Shown: piece after piece, positions 17,279 through 26,189 of the stretch
Position numbering within the stretch: position 1 is the first letter of the stretch
How the letters are laid out: every line of letters begins with the position of its first letter
DNA from: DAITBA01 sp036824005
GTDB lineage: Bacteria > Pseudomonadota > Gammaproteobacteria > Burkholderiales > Rhodocyclaceae
Length of the DNA: 64,000 nucleotides
Reading direction: 5' to 3'
NCBI GenBank assembly: GCA_036824005.1
Contig: DAITBA010000010.1
Coordinates: 1-64,000, forward strand
Translations under genes and position numbers: made by a program
Notes under the pieces: generated by a model
The model's database searches: none
What the model saw: the letters and a program-made list of their open reading frames with translations, nothing else
Told to the model about the DNA's origin: nothing

Positions 17279-17296
17279 GCAATCAAGGCGTTCATC

Positions 17297-18079
17297 ATGA
17301 GCGAGCCCGTCATCACGGCCCGAAACGTGTCGACGCGTTTCGCCGACCTGTGGGTGCACCGGCACCTGGATCTCACCGTCGAGCGCGGCGACGTGCTCGC
17401 GCTCGTGGGCGGTTCGGGTAGCGGCAAGACGACGCTGCTGCGCCAGCTTAACGGCTTGCTGCGGCCCACCGATGGAGAGGTGCGGCTGTTCGGGGAACTG
17501 CTCTTCAGCGACGATCCGCTGCGCGACCGGGCGCTGCGTCGCCGCTTCGGTATGCTCTTTCAGTATGGCGCGCTGTTCTCGGCGCTGAACGTGTTCCAGA
17601 ACGTGGCCTTTCCGCTGCGGGAATTGCGGCTGTTCGACCGCGATCTGGTGCACGACCTGGTCATGCTCAAGCTTGCGCAGGTGGAGCTGGAACCGCGCCA
17701 TGCCTGGCTGATGCCGGCCGAGCTTTCCGGCGGCATGATGAAGCGCGTCGGCCTGGCTCGAGCCTTGGCGCTCGAACCGGAGCTGCTGCTGCTGGACGAG
17801 CCGACGGCCGGTCTCGATCCCGATCGTTCGGCCGCCTTCGTGCGACTGATCCGCACGCTGCGCCAGCAATTGGGGCTCACTGTGGTGCTCGTCACCCACG
17901 ACGTGGAGACGCTGGTGGCGCTGGCCACCCGCGTTGCGGTGCTGGCCGAACAGCGTATACTCGCCCTCGGTACGTTAGAAGAAGTCATGTCCGTGCAGCA
18001 TCCCTTCGTCCAGAATTTCTTCGGCAGCGAGCTGATGAATCGGGCATTGCGGGCGGCGGTGCACAACGCGCAGCGGTGA
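17297..18079 (+). CDS. mlaF: MlaF-type ABC transporter ATP-binding protein
   Basis: The 260-residue ATPase has all motifs of an ABC nucleotide-binding domain: Walker A GGSGSGKTT (near 40), Q-loop FQYGALFS, signature LSGGMMKR, Walker B LLLLDEPTAGLDP and switch histidine VLVTHDVET. The FQ-YGALF region and the signature LSGGMMKR are typical of the Mla/Ttg2 subfamily. It should power lipid transfer by the MlaE permease. ATG 17297 starts the conserved MSEPVITARN; it is not coupled to mlaE because the repeat element lies between them. Confidence 0.93.
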   Translation: MSEPVITARNVSTRFADLWVHRHLDLTVERGDVLALVGGSGSGKTTLLRQLNGLLRPTDGEVRLFGELLFSDDPLRDRALRRRFGMLFQYGALFSALNVFQNVAFPLRELRLFDRDLVHDLVMLKLAQVELEPRHAWLMPAELSGGMMKRVGLARALALEPELLLLDEPTAGLDPDRSAAFVRLIRTLRQQLGLTVVLVTHDVETLVALATRVAVLAEQRILALGTLEEVMSVQHPFVQNFFGSELMNRALRAAVHNAQR

Positions 18080-18089
18080 TAGCCTGACC

Positions 18090-19031
18090 ATGGAGAGCCG
18101 TGCCCACGCCATCGCCGCCGGGCTGTTCACCGTGCTGCTCGGCGTCGGCGTGCTCGTCGCCGTGTGGTGGCTTTCGGGCAAGCACGAGGCGCGGCAGGAT
18201 CTGGTGCTGGTGAGCACGCGCAGCGTCACCGGGCTGAACGTCCAGGCTCAGGTGCGCTACCGTGGCATGCGCGCCGGCAAGGTGCAGTCGATCGAACTCA
18301 ATCCCGATAATCCTCGCGAAATCCTGGTGCGGGTCAGCATTCCGGAGAACATTCCCATCACCTCGTCCACCGTGGCTCGGCTCGGCCAGCAGGGGCTGAC
18401 CGGCATCGCCACCGTGCAGCTCGATGACGACGGCAGCGGCGAGCCGGTCAAGATCACCGACGGGGCGCCACCGCGCATTGCGCTTACCGCATCCCAGTTC
18501 GAAACCCTGGGCAGCGCCGCGGCGGATATTGCCGGGCAGATGCGCGGACTGGTCGGTCGCATCAACCTCGTATTGAGCGATGGCAACCTGGAGCGCCTGA
18601 GCCAGATCCTGGCAAACATGGAGAAGGCCTCCGAGGGTCTGAACGGCACTCTCAAGGACGTGCCGCCGGTGGTGGCGGAGTTGAAGCGCGTGCTCTCGGA
18701 GGTCGATCTCAAGCAGCTGCAGAACGTGCTCGCCAATCTCGATCGTGCGAGCGGCGAGGCGCAACCGCTGGTCGCGGAACTGCGCGTCCTCGTGCGCAAT
18801 CTGCAGAGCGTGGCCAAGCGCGTCGAATCCCTGAGCGCCGACGCGACCACGGAAGTGGTGGGCACGACGCTGCCGCGCATGAATCAGTTGCTGGAAGATC
18901 TGTCGCTCAATTCGCGGCAATTGGCACGGGTGCTGGACGAGGTGGAGCAATCGCCCCAGGTATTGCTGTTCGGCCGCGCTGCACCGCGGCCGGGCCCGGG
19001 CGAGGCCGGATTCGCTGCCGACCGGCGTTAG
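18090..19031 (+). CDS. mlaD: MlaD-type MCE domain protein
   Basis: The 313-residue protein has one N-terminal membrane helix (AIAAGLFTVLLGVGVLVAVWWL), then a single MCE domain (about 37-115) with RSVTGLNVQAQVRYRGMRAGKV and LTGIATVQL. A long helical C-terminus (about 150-300; repeated LSQILANMEKASEG-like heptads) may form a periplasmic needle or coiled coil. MCE proteins make the hydrophobic channel through which lipids pass in the periplasm. It lies ten bases after mlaF. The long tail resembles PqiB/YebT-like lengthened MCE proteins rather than short E. coli MlaD. Confidence 0.92.
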   Translation: MESRAHAIAAGLFTVLLGVGVLVAVWWLSGKHEARQDLVLVSTRSVTGLNVQAQVRYRGMRAGKVQSIELNPDNPREILVRVSIPENIPITSSTVARLGQQGLTGIATVQLDDDGSGEPVKITDGAPPRIALTASQFETLGSAAADIAGQMRGLVGRINLVLSDGNLERLSQILANMEKASEGLNGTLKDVPPVVAELKRVLSEVDLKQLQNVLANLDRASGEAQPLVAELRVLVRNLQSVAKRVESLSADATTEVVGTTLPRMNQLLEDLSLNSRQLARVLDEVEQSPQVLLFGRAAPRPGPGEAGFAADRR

Positions 19032-19054
19032 GCCGCTTGACTGGAAGAACAACA

Positions 19055-19675
19055 ATGATGCGACTCTACGTGGTTGTCCTGGGGGCGGCGCTTGCCGGCT
19101 GCGTCGGTCCGGCCGGCAAGGGTGGCGGCATTGCCTACTACGACCTTGGTCCCATTGAGCGCAACGAGGCGCGCGCGCCCGCATTCCTGCTGCGCAATGT
19201 GGACGTGCATGCGCCCTCGTGGCTGGATGCAAGCTCGCTGCAGTACCGGCTCGCCTATGCCCATGCGTCGCGCCGCCACAGCTACGCGGAGAGCCGCTGG
19301 GTGGCGCCGCCGGGCGAGCTGATCGAGCAGACACTGCGCCGGGCGATCGTGTCGAGCGAGTCGGATCAGCTCGCGGTCGGCTGCCGCCTGCGCGTGGATC
19401 TGGACGAGTTCGTGCACCTGTTCGATTCGCCCGCCGAGAGCCGCGGCGTCATCGATGTGCGCGTGTCCTTGCAGGCGCCGCGCACCGATGCGCTGATCGC
19501 GCGGCGCACCTTCAGCATCGCGCGGCAGGCCGCGACCCAGGATGCCCGCGGTGGCGTGGACGCGTTGAGCGCGGCGACCCGCGAGCTGATCGGCAACATG
19601 ACTGCCTGGCTCGGCTCCCTCGACCGGGAGGGACGCGCAACCCAGGACGTCGCCGAGCGCTGCCGCGGCGCATGA
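19055..19675 (+). CDS. ABC-type transport auxiliary lipoprotein (PqiC-like)
   Basis: The 206-residue product has a lipoprotein signal peptide (MMRLYVVVLGAALAGC, lipobox LAGC). The mature part fits the ABC-transport auxiliary family that accompanies MCE systems (PqiC type): it starts YYDLGP, contains LLRNVDVHAPSWLDASSLQYRL, and ends with a conserved dimer-like helix (AATRELIGNMTAWLGSL). It probably sits in the outer membrane and receives or docks the MCE tube. The gene follows mlaD by 23 bp; no MlaC-like or MlaA-like gene is seen in the window. Confidence 0.82.
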   Translation: MMRLYVVVLGAALAGCVGPAGKGGGIAYYDLGPIERNEARAPAFLLRNVDVHAPSWLDASSLQYRLAYAHASRRHSYAESRWVAPPGELIEQTLRRAIVSSESDQLAVGCRLRVDLDEFVHLFDSPAESRGVIDVRVSLQAPRTDALIARRTFSIARQAATQDARGGVDALSAATRELIGNMTAWLGSLDREGRATQDVAERCRGA

Positions 19676-19711
19676 AACATCGGTCAACCAGAACACGACA
19701 CGGGAGGAGAA

Positions 19712-21352
19712 ATGGCTGACAACCCCTATCAAACCGGGCTCGACAAGTGCGCCGCCAACTACGTGCCGCTGACGCCGCTCACCTTCATCGAGCGGTCGGC
19801 CCACATCTATCCGCAGCGCACCGCCGTCATCCACGGTGCCCGCCGCTACACCTGGGCGCAGACCTACGAGCGGGCGCGCCGCCTCGCTTCGGCGCTGACT
19901 CGGCGCGGCATCGGTAGCGGCGACACGGTGGCGGTGGTGCTTAACAACACGCCGGAGATGTACGAGTGCCACTTTGGCGTGCCCATGAGCGGGGCGGTGC
20001 TCAATACCATGAACACGCGTCTGGATGCCGAGAACATCGCCTTCATGCTCAACCATGGCGAGGCGAAGGTGCTGATCACCGATCGCGAATACTCGCCCAC
20101 CATCAAGGGCGCGCTTTCCCAGCTCGGGCGCGAACTGCTTGTCATCGACGTGGACGATCCGGAATTCGACGGCCCGGGCGAGCGCCTGGGCTCGCTCGAA
20201 TACGAGGCCTTCATCGCCGGCGGCGATCCAAAGTTTGCCTGGCGCGGGCCGGCCGACGAGTGGGACGCCATCTCCCTCAACTACACCTCCGGCACTACCG
20301 GCAACCCCAAAGGTGTGGTCTATCACCACCGCGGCGCCTATCTCAATGCCGTGAGCAACATCGTCTCCTGGGGCATGCCGCCCCATGCGGTCTATCTGTG
20401 GACCCTGCCCATGTTCCACTGCAACGGCTGGTGCTTTCCGTGGACCATGGCGGCCAATTCCGGTACCAATGTCTGCCTGCGCCGGGTGGAGGCGAAGCTG
20501 ATCCTAGATGCCATCCGCGAACACCGGGTGACACACTACTGCGGCGCGCCCATCGTTCATGCCATGCTCATCAATGCTCCCGCGGCATTGCGCCAGGGCA
20601 TCGACCACAAGGTTTCGGCGCTGGTGGCCGCCGCGCCACCGCCGGCGTCGGTCATCGAAGGCATGGAAAAGATCGGCTTCGACATCACCCATGTCTATGG
20701 CTTGACGGAAACCTACGGCCCGGCGTCCGTGTGCGCCAAGCACGAGGAGTGGAACGCGCTGTCCCTGGACGAGCGCACACGCATGAACGGCCGCCAGGGC
20801 GTGCGCTATCACATGCAGGAGGGGGTCACGGTGATGGATCCGGATACAATGGAACCGGTGCCCTGGGACGGCGAGACCATGGGCGAGATCATGTTCCGCG
20901 GCAACCTCACCATGAAGGGTTACCTGAAGAACCCCAAGTCCACCGAGGACTCGTTCCGCGGCGGCTGGTACCACACGGGCGACCTGGCGGTGATGCAGCG
21001 CGACGGCTACGTCAAGATCAAGGACCGCTCCAAGGACATCATCATCTCCGGCGGCGAAAACATATCCTCGGTGGAAGTGGAGGACGTGCTCTACCGTCAC
21101 CCGGCGGTGATGGCGGCGGCCGTCGTGGCGGCGCCAGACCCGAAGTGGGGCGAGGTGCCCTGCGCCTTCATCGAACTGAAGGAGGAAGCGAGTGCCGGCG
21201 AGGCCGAGCTGATCGAGTTCTGCCGCGAGCGCATGGCACGATTCAAGGTGCCGAAGAGGATCGTGTTCGGGCCGCTACCCAAGACCTCCACCGGCAAGAT
21301 CCAAAAGTTCGTCCTGCGCGAGAAGGCGAAATCGACCCAGGCGATCGAGTAA
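19712..21352 (+). CDS. Acyl-CoA synthetase (AMP-forming, medium/long chain)
   Basis: This 546-residue ANL-superfamily ligase activates a carboxylic acid to its acyl-CoA via an acyl-adenylate. The P-loop-like motif NYTSGTTGNPKGVVYHH, the A5 motif VYGLTETYGPA, the hinge GGWYHTGDLA and the catalytic lysine in PKTSTGKIQKFVLRE are all present. The N-terminus (NYVPLTPLTFIERSA) and length resemble the DmdB/medium-chain group. GGAGGAG precedes the ATG. It comes 36 bp after the Mla lipoprotein and may be co-transcribed, but the functional connection is only general lipid metabolism. Confidence 0.9.
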   Translation: MADNPYQTGLDKCAANYVPLTPLTFIERSAHIYPQRTAVIHGARRYTWAQTYERARRLASALTRRGIGSGDTVAVVLNNTPEMYECHFGVPMSGAVLNTMNTRLDAENIAFMLNHGEAKVLITDREYSPTIKGALSQLGRELLVIDVDDPEFDGPGERLGSLEYEAFIAGGDPKFAWRGPADEWDAISLNYTSGTTGNPKGVVYHHRGAYLNAVSNIVSWGMPPHAVYLWTLPMFHCNGWCFPWTMAANSGTNVCLRRVEAKLILDAIREHRVTHYCGAPIVHAMLINAPAALRQGIDHKVSALVAAAPPPASVIEGMEKIGFDITHVYGLTETYGPASVCAKHEEWNALSLDERTRMNGRQGVRYHMQEGVTVMDPDTMEPVPWDGETMGEIMFRGNLTMKGYLKNPKSTEDSFRGGWYHTGDLAVMQRDGYVKIKDRSKDIIISGGENISSVEVEDVLYRHPAVMAAAVVAAPDPKWGEVPCAFIELKEEASAGEAELIEFCRERMARFKVPKRIVFGPLPKTSTGKIQKFVLREKAKSTQAIE

Positions 21353-21535
21353 CCCCGCATCCGTGGACGACGCCGATGAACACGGACATTCCCGGATCGG
21401 ATCGGGATATCGTCGACCGGTCCGGTGTCCCCGGCGTGGTGAGCGACGGCAAGAAGTCGAGCAGCCGATTTCTCCGCGCCGATCTGTCAAGTCTGCGGCT
21501 AACCGCCTCTGCCGGGGCCACTCGTTCGCATTGGC

Positions 21536-23131
21536 TTACCAGAATATCCTGAGCCGCCTGAGAATCTGGTCGAACTCGAACAGATACGGTTCGGCCACAT
21601 CCCTGTTCGCCGCGATGATGACTATATCGTGGGAAAAAACTGACGCGTTGTACCAGTTGAAGCTGCCGTCCAGGACGAGGTAGTCGTCGAAGACGCAGTA
21701 CTTGGAGTGGATCGGTGAGTAGGGCACGGCGTGGTCGTCGACGCCGTAGCCCAGTGCTACCGGTATGCCGGCGCGCTTCAGACGCATCACTGCCGGCAGC
21801 AGCGGCCGCTTCAGTTCCTCCGCCATGGGGTGCTCCTTGCCCGGGCTGCCCTGTCGCGCGAGATGGCCGTTCAGGATGATCCGCACGTCCACGCCGCGGC
21901 GCTGTGCATGAATGAGGGCGTCCACAACGCTGTCGTGATGCTCCCCCTGCAATTCGCCGATCAGGAACAGGCACAATCTGATCGAGTGCCGCGCCCGGTG
22001 TACCTCGGAGATGATGGCGTGATGGGGGCGAAAGTACTTGCCGTTCAGCGCCGTGTGCCGACCGAAGGTGTACAGCAGGTTGAAGGGACTCATCGGGTCG
22101 ATGCCGTAGCGCTGGATGACGCCGCCGCGAACGCTCTGGAAGATGTTGTCGAACAGCCGGCAGACACCCCGCGAGTGAAAGGTCATGCCCGACTCCCAGT
22201 TCGCCCACCAGCGGTCGAAGGTGATGTTGAACGAGCCGGTGATGACATCCTCCTCGCCGAAGATTATGAACTTGTTGTGCATGTCCGGAGCGACTTCGAT
22301 CAGGGAGTCCTTCGGCGTGCAGAACACGCCCAGCAGCTCGACGCCGGAGTGCTTCAGGCGTACGTAGTTGTCGCTGTTGGTCAGCGCCATCTTGCGCCAG
22401 TCGACGATGCACTGCACGCGCACGCCGCAAGCGCTGGCATGTAGCAAGTGGTTGATGAAATCGCTGTCGTCGATGCAGTCGACGCAGACCTTGATCGACT
22501 GCGGCCGATCGGGCCGTGCCTGGTGCCGGCGGATCGTCGCATCGATGCGCTCGTGGATGTACGGCTTCGGGTGATAAGGGTGGTAGGGCTGTCCCTTTGT
22601 GAACTTCGGCACCAGATTGAGCGACTCGAAATGGTGGTTGTACCAGTCCACGTCCCGCTGCAACTCCGTGGCATCCAGTTCGTGGGTGCGATAGCGGTTG
22701 GGAGCCAGGCGCTCCAGGGACACGTGCCGTCGCTGCGTGTGCTGGTCGTCGAAGTTGTGGCCGTCCATGTACACGTACTCGTGCTGCGATGGAATCGAGC
22801 GGCCGTGGAGATGGCAGATAAAGGAGAAGGCAACGTGACGGATGCGCCCCTGCTTCATCGGAAACGGGTGCACGTAGAAATCCCGCGTCACGCGCTTGTG
22901 AAGGTTCCACCGGACATCGCAGGCATCCGTGTCGACGAGGAAGTGCTCGCAGGTGTCGTCGGTGCGATACACCTTGAGCACGACCTTCACATTCAGCTCT
23001 TCTCCCCAGTGCACGTCGAACCTGATGGCGCCCCAGCGGACATAGAAGAGGTCCCTGAAGTCATTGGTTCGGGGGACGCTCCGGCCGAGTTCGGCCTCGG
23101 TCGGAAATGCAAAGTCTTCGGCAAACTGCAT
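21536..23131 (-). CDS. Double phospholipase D-like protein with N-terminal beta-domain
   Basis: The 531-residue protein carries two PLD motifs. The second (H475SK477, Asp482, GSFN) is complete; the first (H285NK287, GSFN) has Gly292 where the HKD aspartate belongs. The first 150 residues are rich in Trp/His/Asp and read like a beta-sandwich (VAFSFICHLHG, YVYMDGHNFDDQH), vaguely like the CBM21-like modules of the neighbouring EEP protein. There is no signal peptide. PLD proteins hydrolyse phosphodiesters in lipids or nucleic acids; the substrate here is unknown. It is the third gene of a minus-strand set after a hydrolase lipoprotein and the EEP gene. ATG 23131 has only a weak upstream AGG. 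Confidence 0.85.
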   Translation of the reverse strand: MQFAEDFAFPTEAELGRSVPRTNDFRDLFYVRWGAIRFDVHWGEELNVKVVLKVYRTDDTCEHFLVDTDACDVRWNLHKRVTRDFYVHPFPMKQGRIRHVAFSFICHLHGRSIPSQHEYVYMDGHNFDDQHTQRRHVSLERLAPNRYRTHELDATELQRDVDWYNHHFESLNLVPKFTKGQPYHPYHPKPYIHERIDATIRRHQARPDRPQSIKVCVDCIDDSDFINHLLHASACGVRVQCIVDWRKMALTNSDNYVRLKHSGVELLGVFCTPKDSLIEVAPDMHNKFIIFGEEDVITGSFNITFDRWWANWESGMTFHSRGVCRLFDNIFQSVRGGVIQRYGIDPMSPFNLLYTFGRHTALNGKYFRPHHAIISEVHRARHSIRLCLFLIGELQGEHHDSVVDALIHAQRRGVDVRIILNGHLARQGSPGKEHPMAEELKRPLLPAVMRLKRAGIPVALGYGVDDHAVPYSPIHSKYCVFDDYLVLDGSFNWYNASVFSHDIVIIAANRDVAEPYLFEFDQILRRLRIFW

Positions 23132-23266
23132 GTCGAGCCTGTTCAGTTATGTAATCTTCATCGCGTCGGCAATGCCCGGGCGCGATCCTTCCCTTGAATG
23201 CGGTCTGTGCCGCCGTGCCGGTGGTGCAATTCACTCGTATTCTCTGCGTGCGCGCCATCAGATTCG

Positions 23267-24835
23267 TCAGTTCGGCTCGAATTCAACGCAATAGCCAACG
23301 TGGTCGGACACCCGGCCGTAGTGATCCCAGTTAGTGAACAGCTCCCTGGCCGCCACGGCGTGCAGGCGACCGTGGCTGTGCATGAAGATGTAGTCGATGC
23401 GGCCGTCTGCGGCGAGGTAGCGCTCGATGTGCGGCGATCGCCGGCGGAAGATCTTGTCGAACACGTCGCGGGCGGTGGCCGCCAGGTACTGGTCCTCGAA
23501 CTCGCGGGTGTGCACGACCGCCTGGTACGCGTCCGACCCGGCCTTGATGTTGAAGTCCCCGCACAGCAATGTGGCGGCGAGTTCGTGGCCATGCTTGTGG
23601 TTGGCCCAGGCGCGCAGGCGTTCGAACTGTTCGTGGAAGCCGCCACTGGGCCAGCTCAGATGGGCGCTGAAAACGTTTACCACGCCCATGTACGGCACGT
23701 CGATCTGAACCATCACCACCTTGCGGGAATTGATGCTGTATACATCGTGGCTGGGGGAGACGTAACCGGCGTCCGTCGCGCGGAAATCGTACTTGCTCAG
23801 AATTGCCACGCCTTCGCGGAAACGGTCGAAGCCGAGATGCGACCAGTCCGTGTGCAGATGGTAGTGGCGGTGCAAGCGGTCGCGAATGATGCGGGCTGCG
23901 TTCGAGTTCCAGTCGCCCTTGCCCTCGCCCCAGTTCTCGCCTACCTCCTGCAGGCAGACGATGTCGATGTCCTGCTCGTCGATGGCACGGGCGATGTGGC
24001 TGAACTTCGCGTCCTGGTTGTCCTCCTGGTAGCAATGCAGGTTCAGGGTCAGCACCTTCAGCCGACTGCGGCGGGCGACATAGTTCTGACCGAAGTTGTT
24101 GTCCCAGATCGTGCGGCGCGGCGTTTCGCAGGCGATGGCGTACTGGACGCGAAATGCATCGTCCACGTTGATCTGGCTGATCCAGATGCTCGTGTCGTAG
24201 CGGTTGGGGTTGCGGGCGCTGCTGCGACGCGTCTTGTCCCAGTGCATGCGCCGGAAAAAGCAGGGCGTCACCTGGGTCGTACGCCAGTTGTCCGTGGTCC
24301 AGTGCAGATAAACGCGCTTGGGCTGCAGGGAGTGGCGCACGGCGACCGTGATCGGATAGTGGCGCTGGCCCGGCAGCAGGACGGGATTGAAATCGGCATT
24401 GAGCAGGCGCGCGTTCTCGTCCAGCAGAACGCCGGAGTCGGCGTTCGAGAAGTAGTTGCGGGAGTGGTTGTTGTCCCAGTACTCCTTGCCCTGAACGCGA
24501 TAGTGCAGTGCGAACTCGACATCGCCTGGCAGCGATGCGTCCTCCGATGGATGGAATGTTGCCTGCGCGCGCCAGACCTCGCGGTTCGTGCCGCCAGAAC
24601 GCTGGTACTCAGCGCGCATTGTGTGCCAGACCTTGTCCTCGCCTGCCCAGTGTACTTCCACCAGCTTGTCGTAGGCCATGCTGTCGACGAGCATGACGAA
24701 CGACAGCTCCTGCTGCAGCCGTTGCCGGTGGCGGGATATGGTGTTACTTGCGTGCAGCAGCTCAATGGCTTCCATGGGGTCGGGGATCGCTCGCCGGTTG
24801 CCGTCATGGCGGACAGTAGCGGCGCTCGTGCGCAT
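23267..24835 (-). CDS. Endonuclease/exonuclease/phosphatase protein with two CBM21-like modules
   Basis: The product is about 522 residues. The C-terminal half (about 259-522) is an EEP domain: VLTLNLHCYQ, CLQEVGENW (metal-binding Glu297), LLCGDFNIK and a final VSDHVGY. The N-terminal half holds two beta-sandwich modules, each ending in a CBM21-type signature, YWDNNHSRNY (about 119-128) and IWDNNFGQNY (243-252). In CBM21 that motif binds starch or glycogen. EEP enzymes cut DNA, RNA or phosphoinositides, so the fusion joins a glycan-binding-like part to a phosphodiesterase. No signal peptide is seen. The start is uncertain: 24835 or ATG 24775; neither has a clear ribosome binding site. Confidence 0.85.
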   Translation of the reverse strand: MRTSAATVRHDGNRRAIPDPMEAIELLHASNTISRHRQRLQQELSFVMLVDSMAYDKLVEVHWAGEDKVWHTMRAEYQRSGGTNREVWRAQATFHPSEDASLPGDVEFALHYRVQGKEYWDNNHSRNYFSNADSGVLLDENARLLNADFNPVLLPGQRHYPITVAVRHSLQPKRVYLHWTTDNWRTTQVTPCFFRRMHWDKTRRSSARNPNRYDTSIWISQINVDDAFRVQYAIACETPRRTIWDNNFGQNYVARRSRLKVLTLNLHCYQEDNQDAKFSHIARAIDEQDIDIVCLQEVGENWGEGKGDWNSNAARIIRDRLHRHYHLHTDWSHLGFDRFREGVAILSKYDFRATDAGYVSPSHDVYSINSRKVVMVQIDVPYMGVVNVFSAHLSWPSGGFHEQFERLRAWANHKHGHELAATLLCGDFNIKAGSDAYQAVVHTREFEDQYLAATARDVFDKIFRRRSPHIERYLAADGRIDYIFMHSHGRLHAVAARELFTNWDHYGRVSDHVGYCVEFEPN

Positions 24836-24994
24836 GGTCAAGTGCTGCCCGGAATATCGCAGATGGGTGGGCGCGGCTCCCTTCGGACGCTACGTCGAGA
24901 AAGTAGCAACGGTGTCGCGATGCGAAGGCCGGTGAACCGGCCAAGAATGCGCCTCCCCGCGGCGACGAGTGAGGCGCGTCGCGACCTGGGCCTG

Positions 24995-26086
24995 CTACTT
25001 GCGCAGCTTCCAGTAACGGCCCTGGGAAGCGTCTACAGCTTCGAGGTTGAAACGGTGGTCGGCACGCTGTCCGGTCTGCAGCATGCCGAAGATGTCCTCC
25101 ATGATGCGGCGGTCCTCGGCGAAGTAGGAATGACCCATGAATCCGCCCGTGACTTCGCTCGCGTCGATGGTCTCCACGCCGTCTACCACGACCAGCGCCT
25201 CGCCCGACTCACCGCTGCGCGCGTAACCGTTAAAGACCTTGGAGGCGCGCATCGCCCGATCGTTGGAGGAGGCGTAGAGCGTCATGTGCATGCCGGTGCG
25301 GGCAAGTCGTGGCGCGAGATCCATGCGGAATACCTCCGCGTCGATATCCGGGGCAATCATGACCAGTTCCCGAAAGCGATGAACGTCCCCCGGCCGCTCC
25401 GCGGCGAGCCGGACCATGCCGCGGCCGATGATGCGGTTGCCCATGCTGTGGCCGATCAGATAGATGTTTTCGACCGCGACGTTTTCCAGCAGGGCGCCCA
25501 TCAAGTCGACGAAGTGCGCCTGCGCCCATTCGGCGTTGGTGGCGTCGGTAGCATAGCCGGTCAGGCTGCCCTGCGAGGGCCAGCTGAACAGCACGACGGG
25601 TCCGGCGAACTTCAGGTCATGGGCGAACTGTCCGACCAGTTTGGCTGCGCCGGGGAAGGTCTCGTTGTAACCGTGGACGAAAATCATCAGCTTGCTGCCG
25701 CGCGAATTCTCCACCGCGCGCGTCAGACGGCCGGCGAAATCGTCCCGCGCCATGGCGGTGACATCGCGGACCTTGATGTGCTTGTGCTCGCTGGGCGACC
25801 ACTCGAACTTGAGTAGGGAGGGTTCTTCGTGACGGCCCATGAGATGCCCAGGGGGTATGCTGACATTGACCATGCCATAGGTGACGGTGCCACGCTCGGA
25901 TCCATACGAGTTACCGCTGCGGTCGGCAGGGGCCCTGTTGGTGACATAGAACACCTCGATCTGGCGCGGCGTCGGCTCTGATTTGGCGGCCGGCTGACGC
26001 GAGCCCCCGGCCGAGCCGCAGCCACCGGTTACGACGAGCGTGACGAGAATCGAAACGAGTGCGAAGACGCGATGAAAATTCCACAT
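24995..26086 (-). CDS. Alpha/beta-hydrolase lipoprotein (DUF900 type)
   Basis: The 363-residue protein has a lipoprotein-type signal (LVSILVTLVVTGGC, lipobox TGGC near residue 23). The DUF900-like hydrolase core begins IEVFYVTNRAP, and shows the HGYNETF oxyanion segment, the nucleophile elbow GHSMGN, an acidic residue in IAPDIDAEVF and the C-terminal His in GFMGHSYF. The reaction is probably esterase or lipase-like, on the periplasmic side. It is the first gene of a minus-strand set with the EEP and PLD genes, 160 bp upstream of the EEP gene; AGGA precedes its ATG. Confidence 0.87.
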   Translation of the reverse strand: MWNFHRVFALVSILVTLVVTGGCGSAGGSRQPAAKSEPTPRQIEVFYVTNRAPADRSGNSYGSERGTVTYGMVNVSIPPGHLMGRHEEPSLLKFEWSPSEHKHIKVRDVTAMARDDFAGRLTRAVENSRGSKLMIFVHGYNETFPGAAKLVGQFAHDLKFAGPVVLFSWPSQGSLTGYATDATNAEWAQAHFVDLMGALLENVAVENIYLIGHSMGNRIIGRGMVRLAAERPGDVHRFRELVMIAPDIDAEVFRMDLAPRLARTGMHMTLYASSNDRAMRASKVFNGYARSGESGEALVVVDGVETIDASEVTGGFMGHSYFAEDRRIMEDIFGMLQTGQRADHRFNLEAVDASQGRYWKLRK

Positions 26087-26189
26087 GGCTGAGTTCCTGA
26101 AATAACGAATTCGGGGCGACGGCAGACACCTTTCCGACGCGTGTCAAACGCGTGTACGGGAACTGACGCCCGGGTGCCAAGGCGCTACG

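Noticed and set aside
23198..25816. 872-residue plus-strand frame antisense to the EEP and hydrolase genes
   Set aside because: It spans two certain minus-strand genes and reads as low-complexity Val/Ala/His/Asp by-product.
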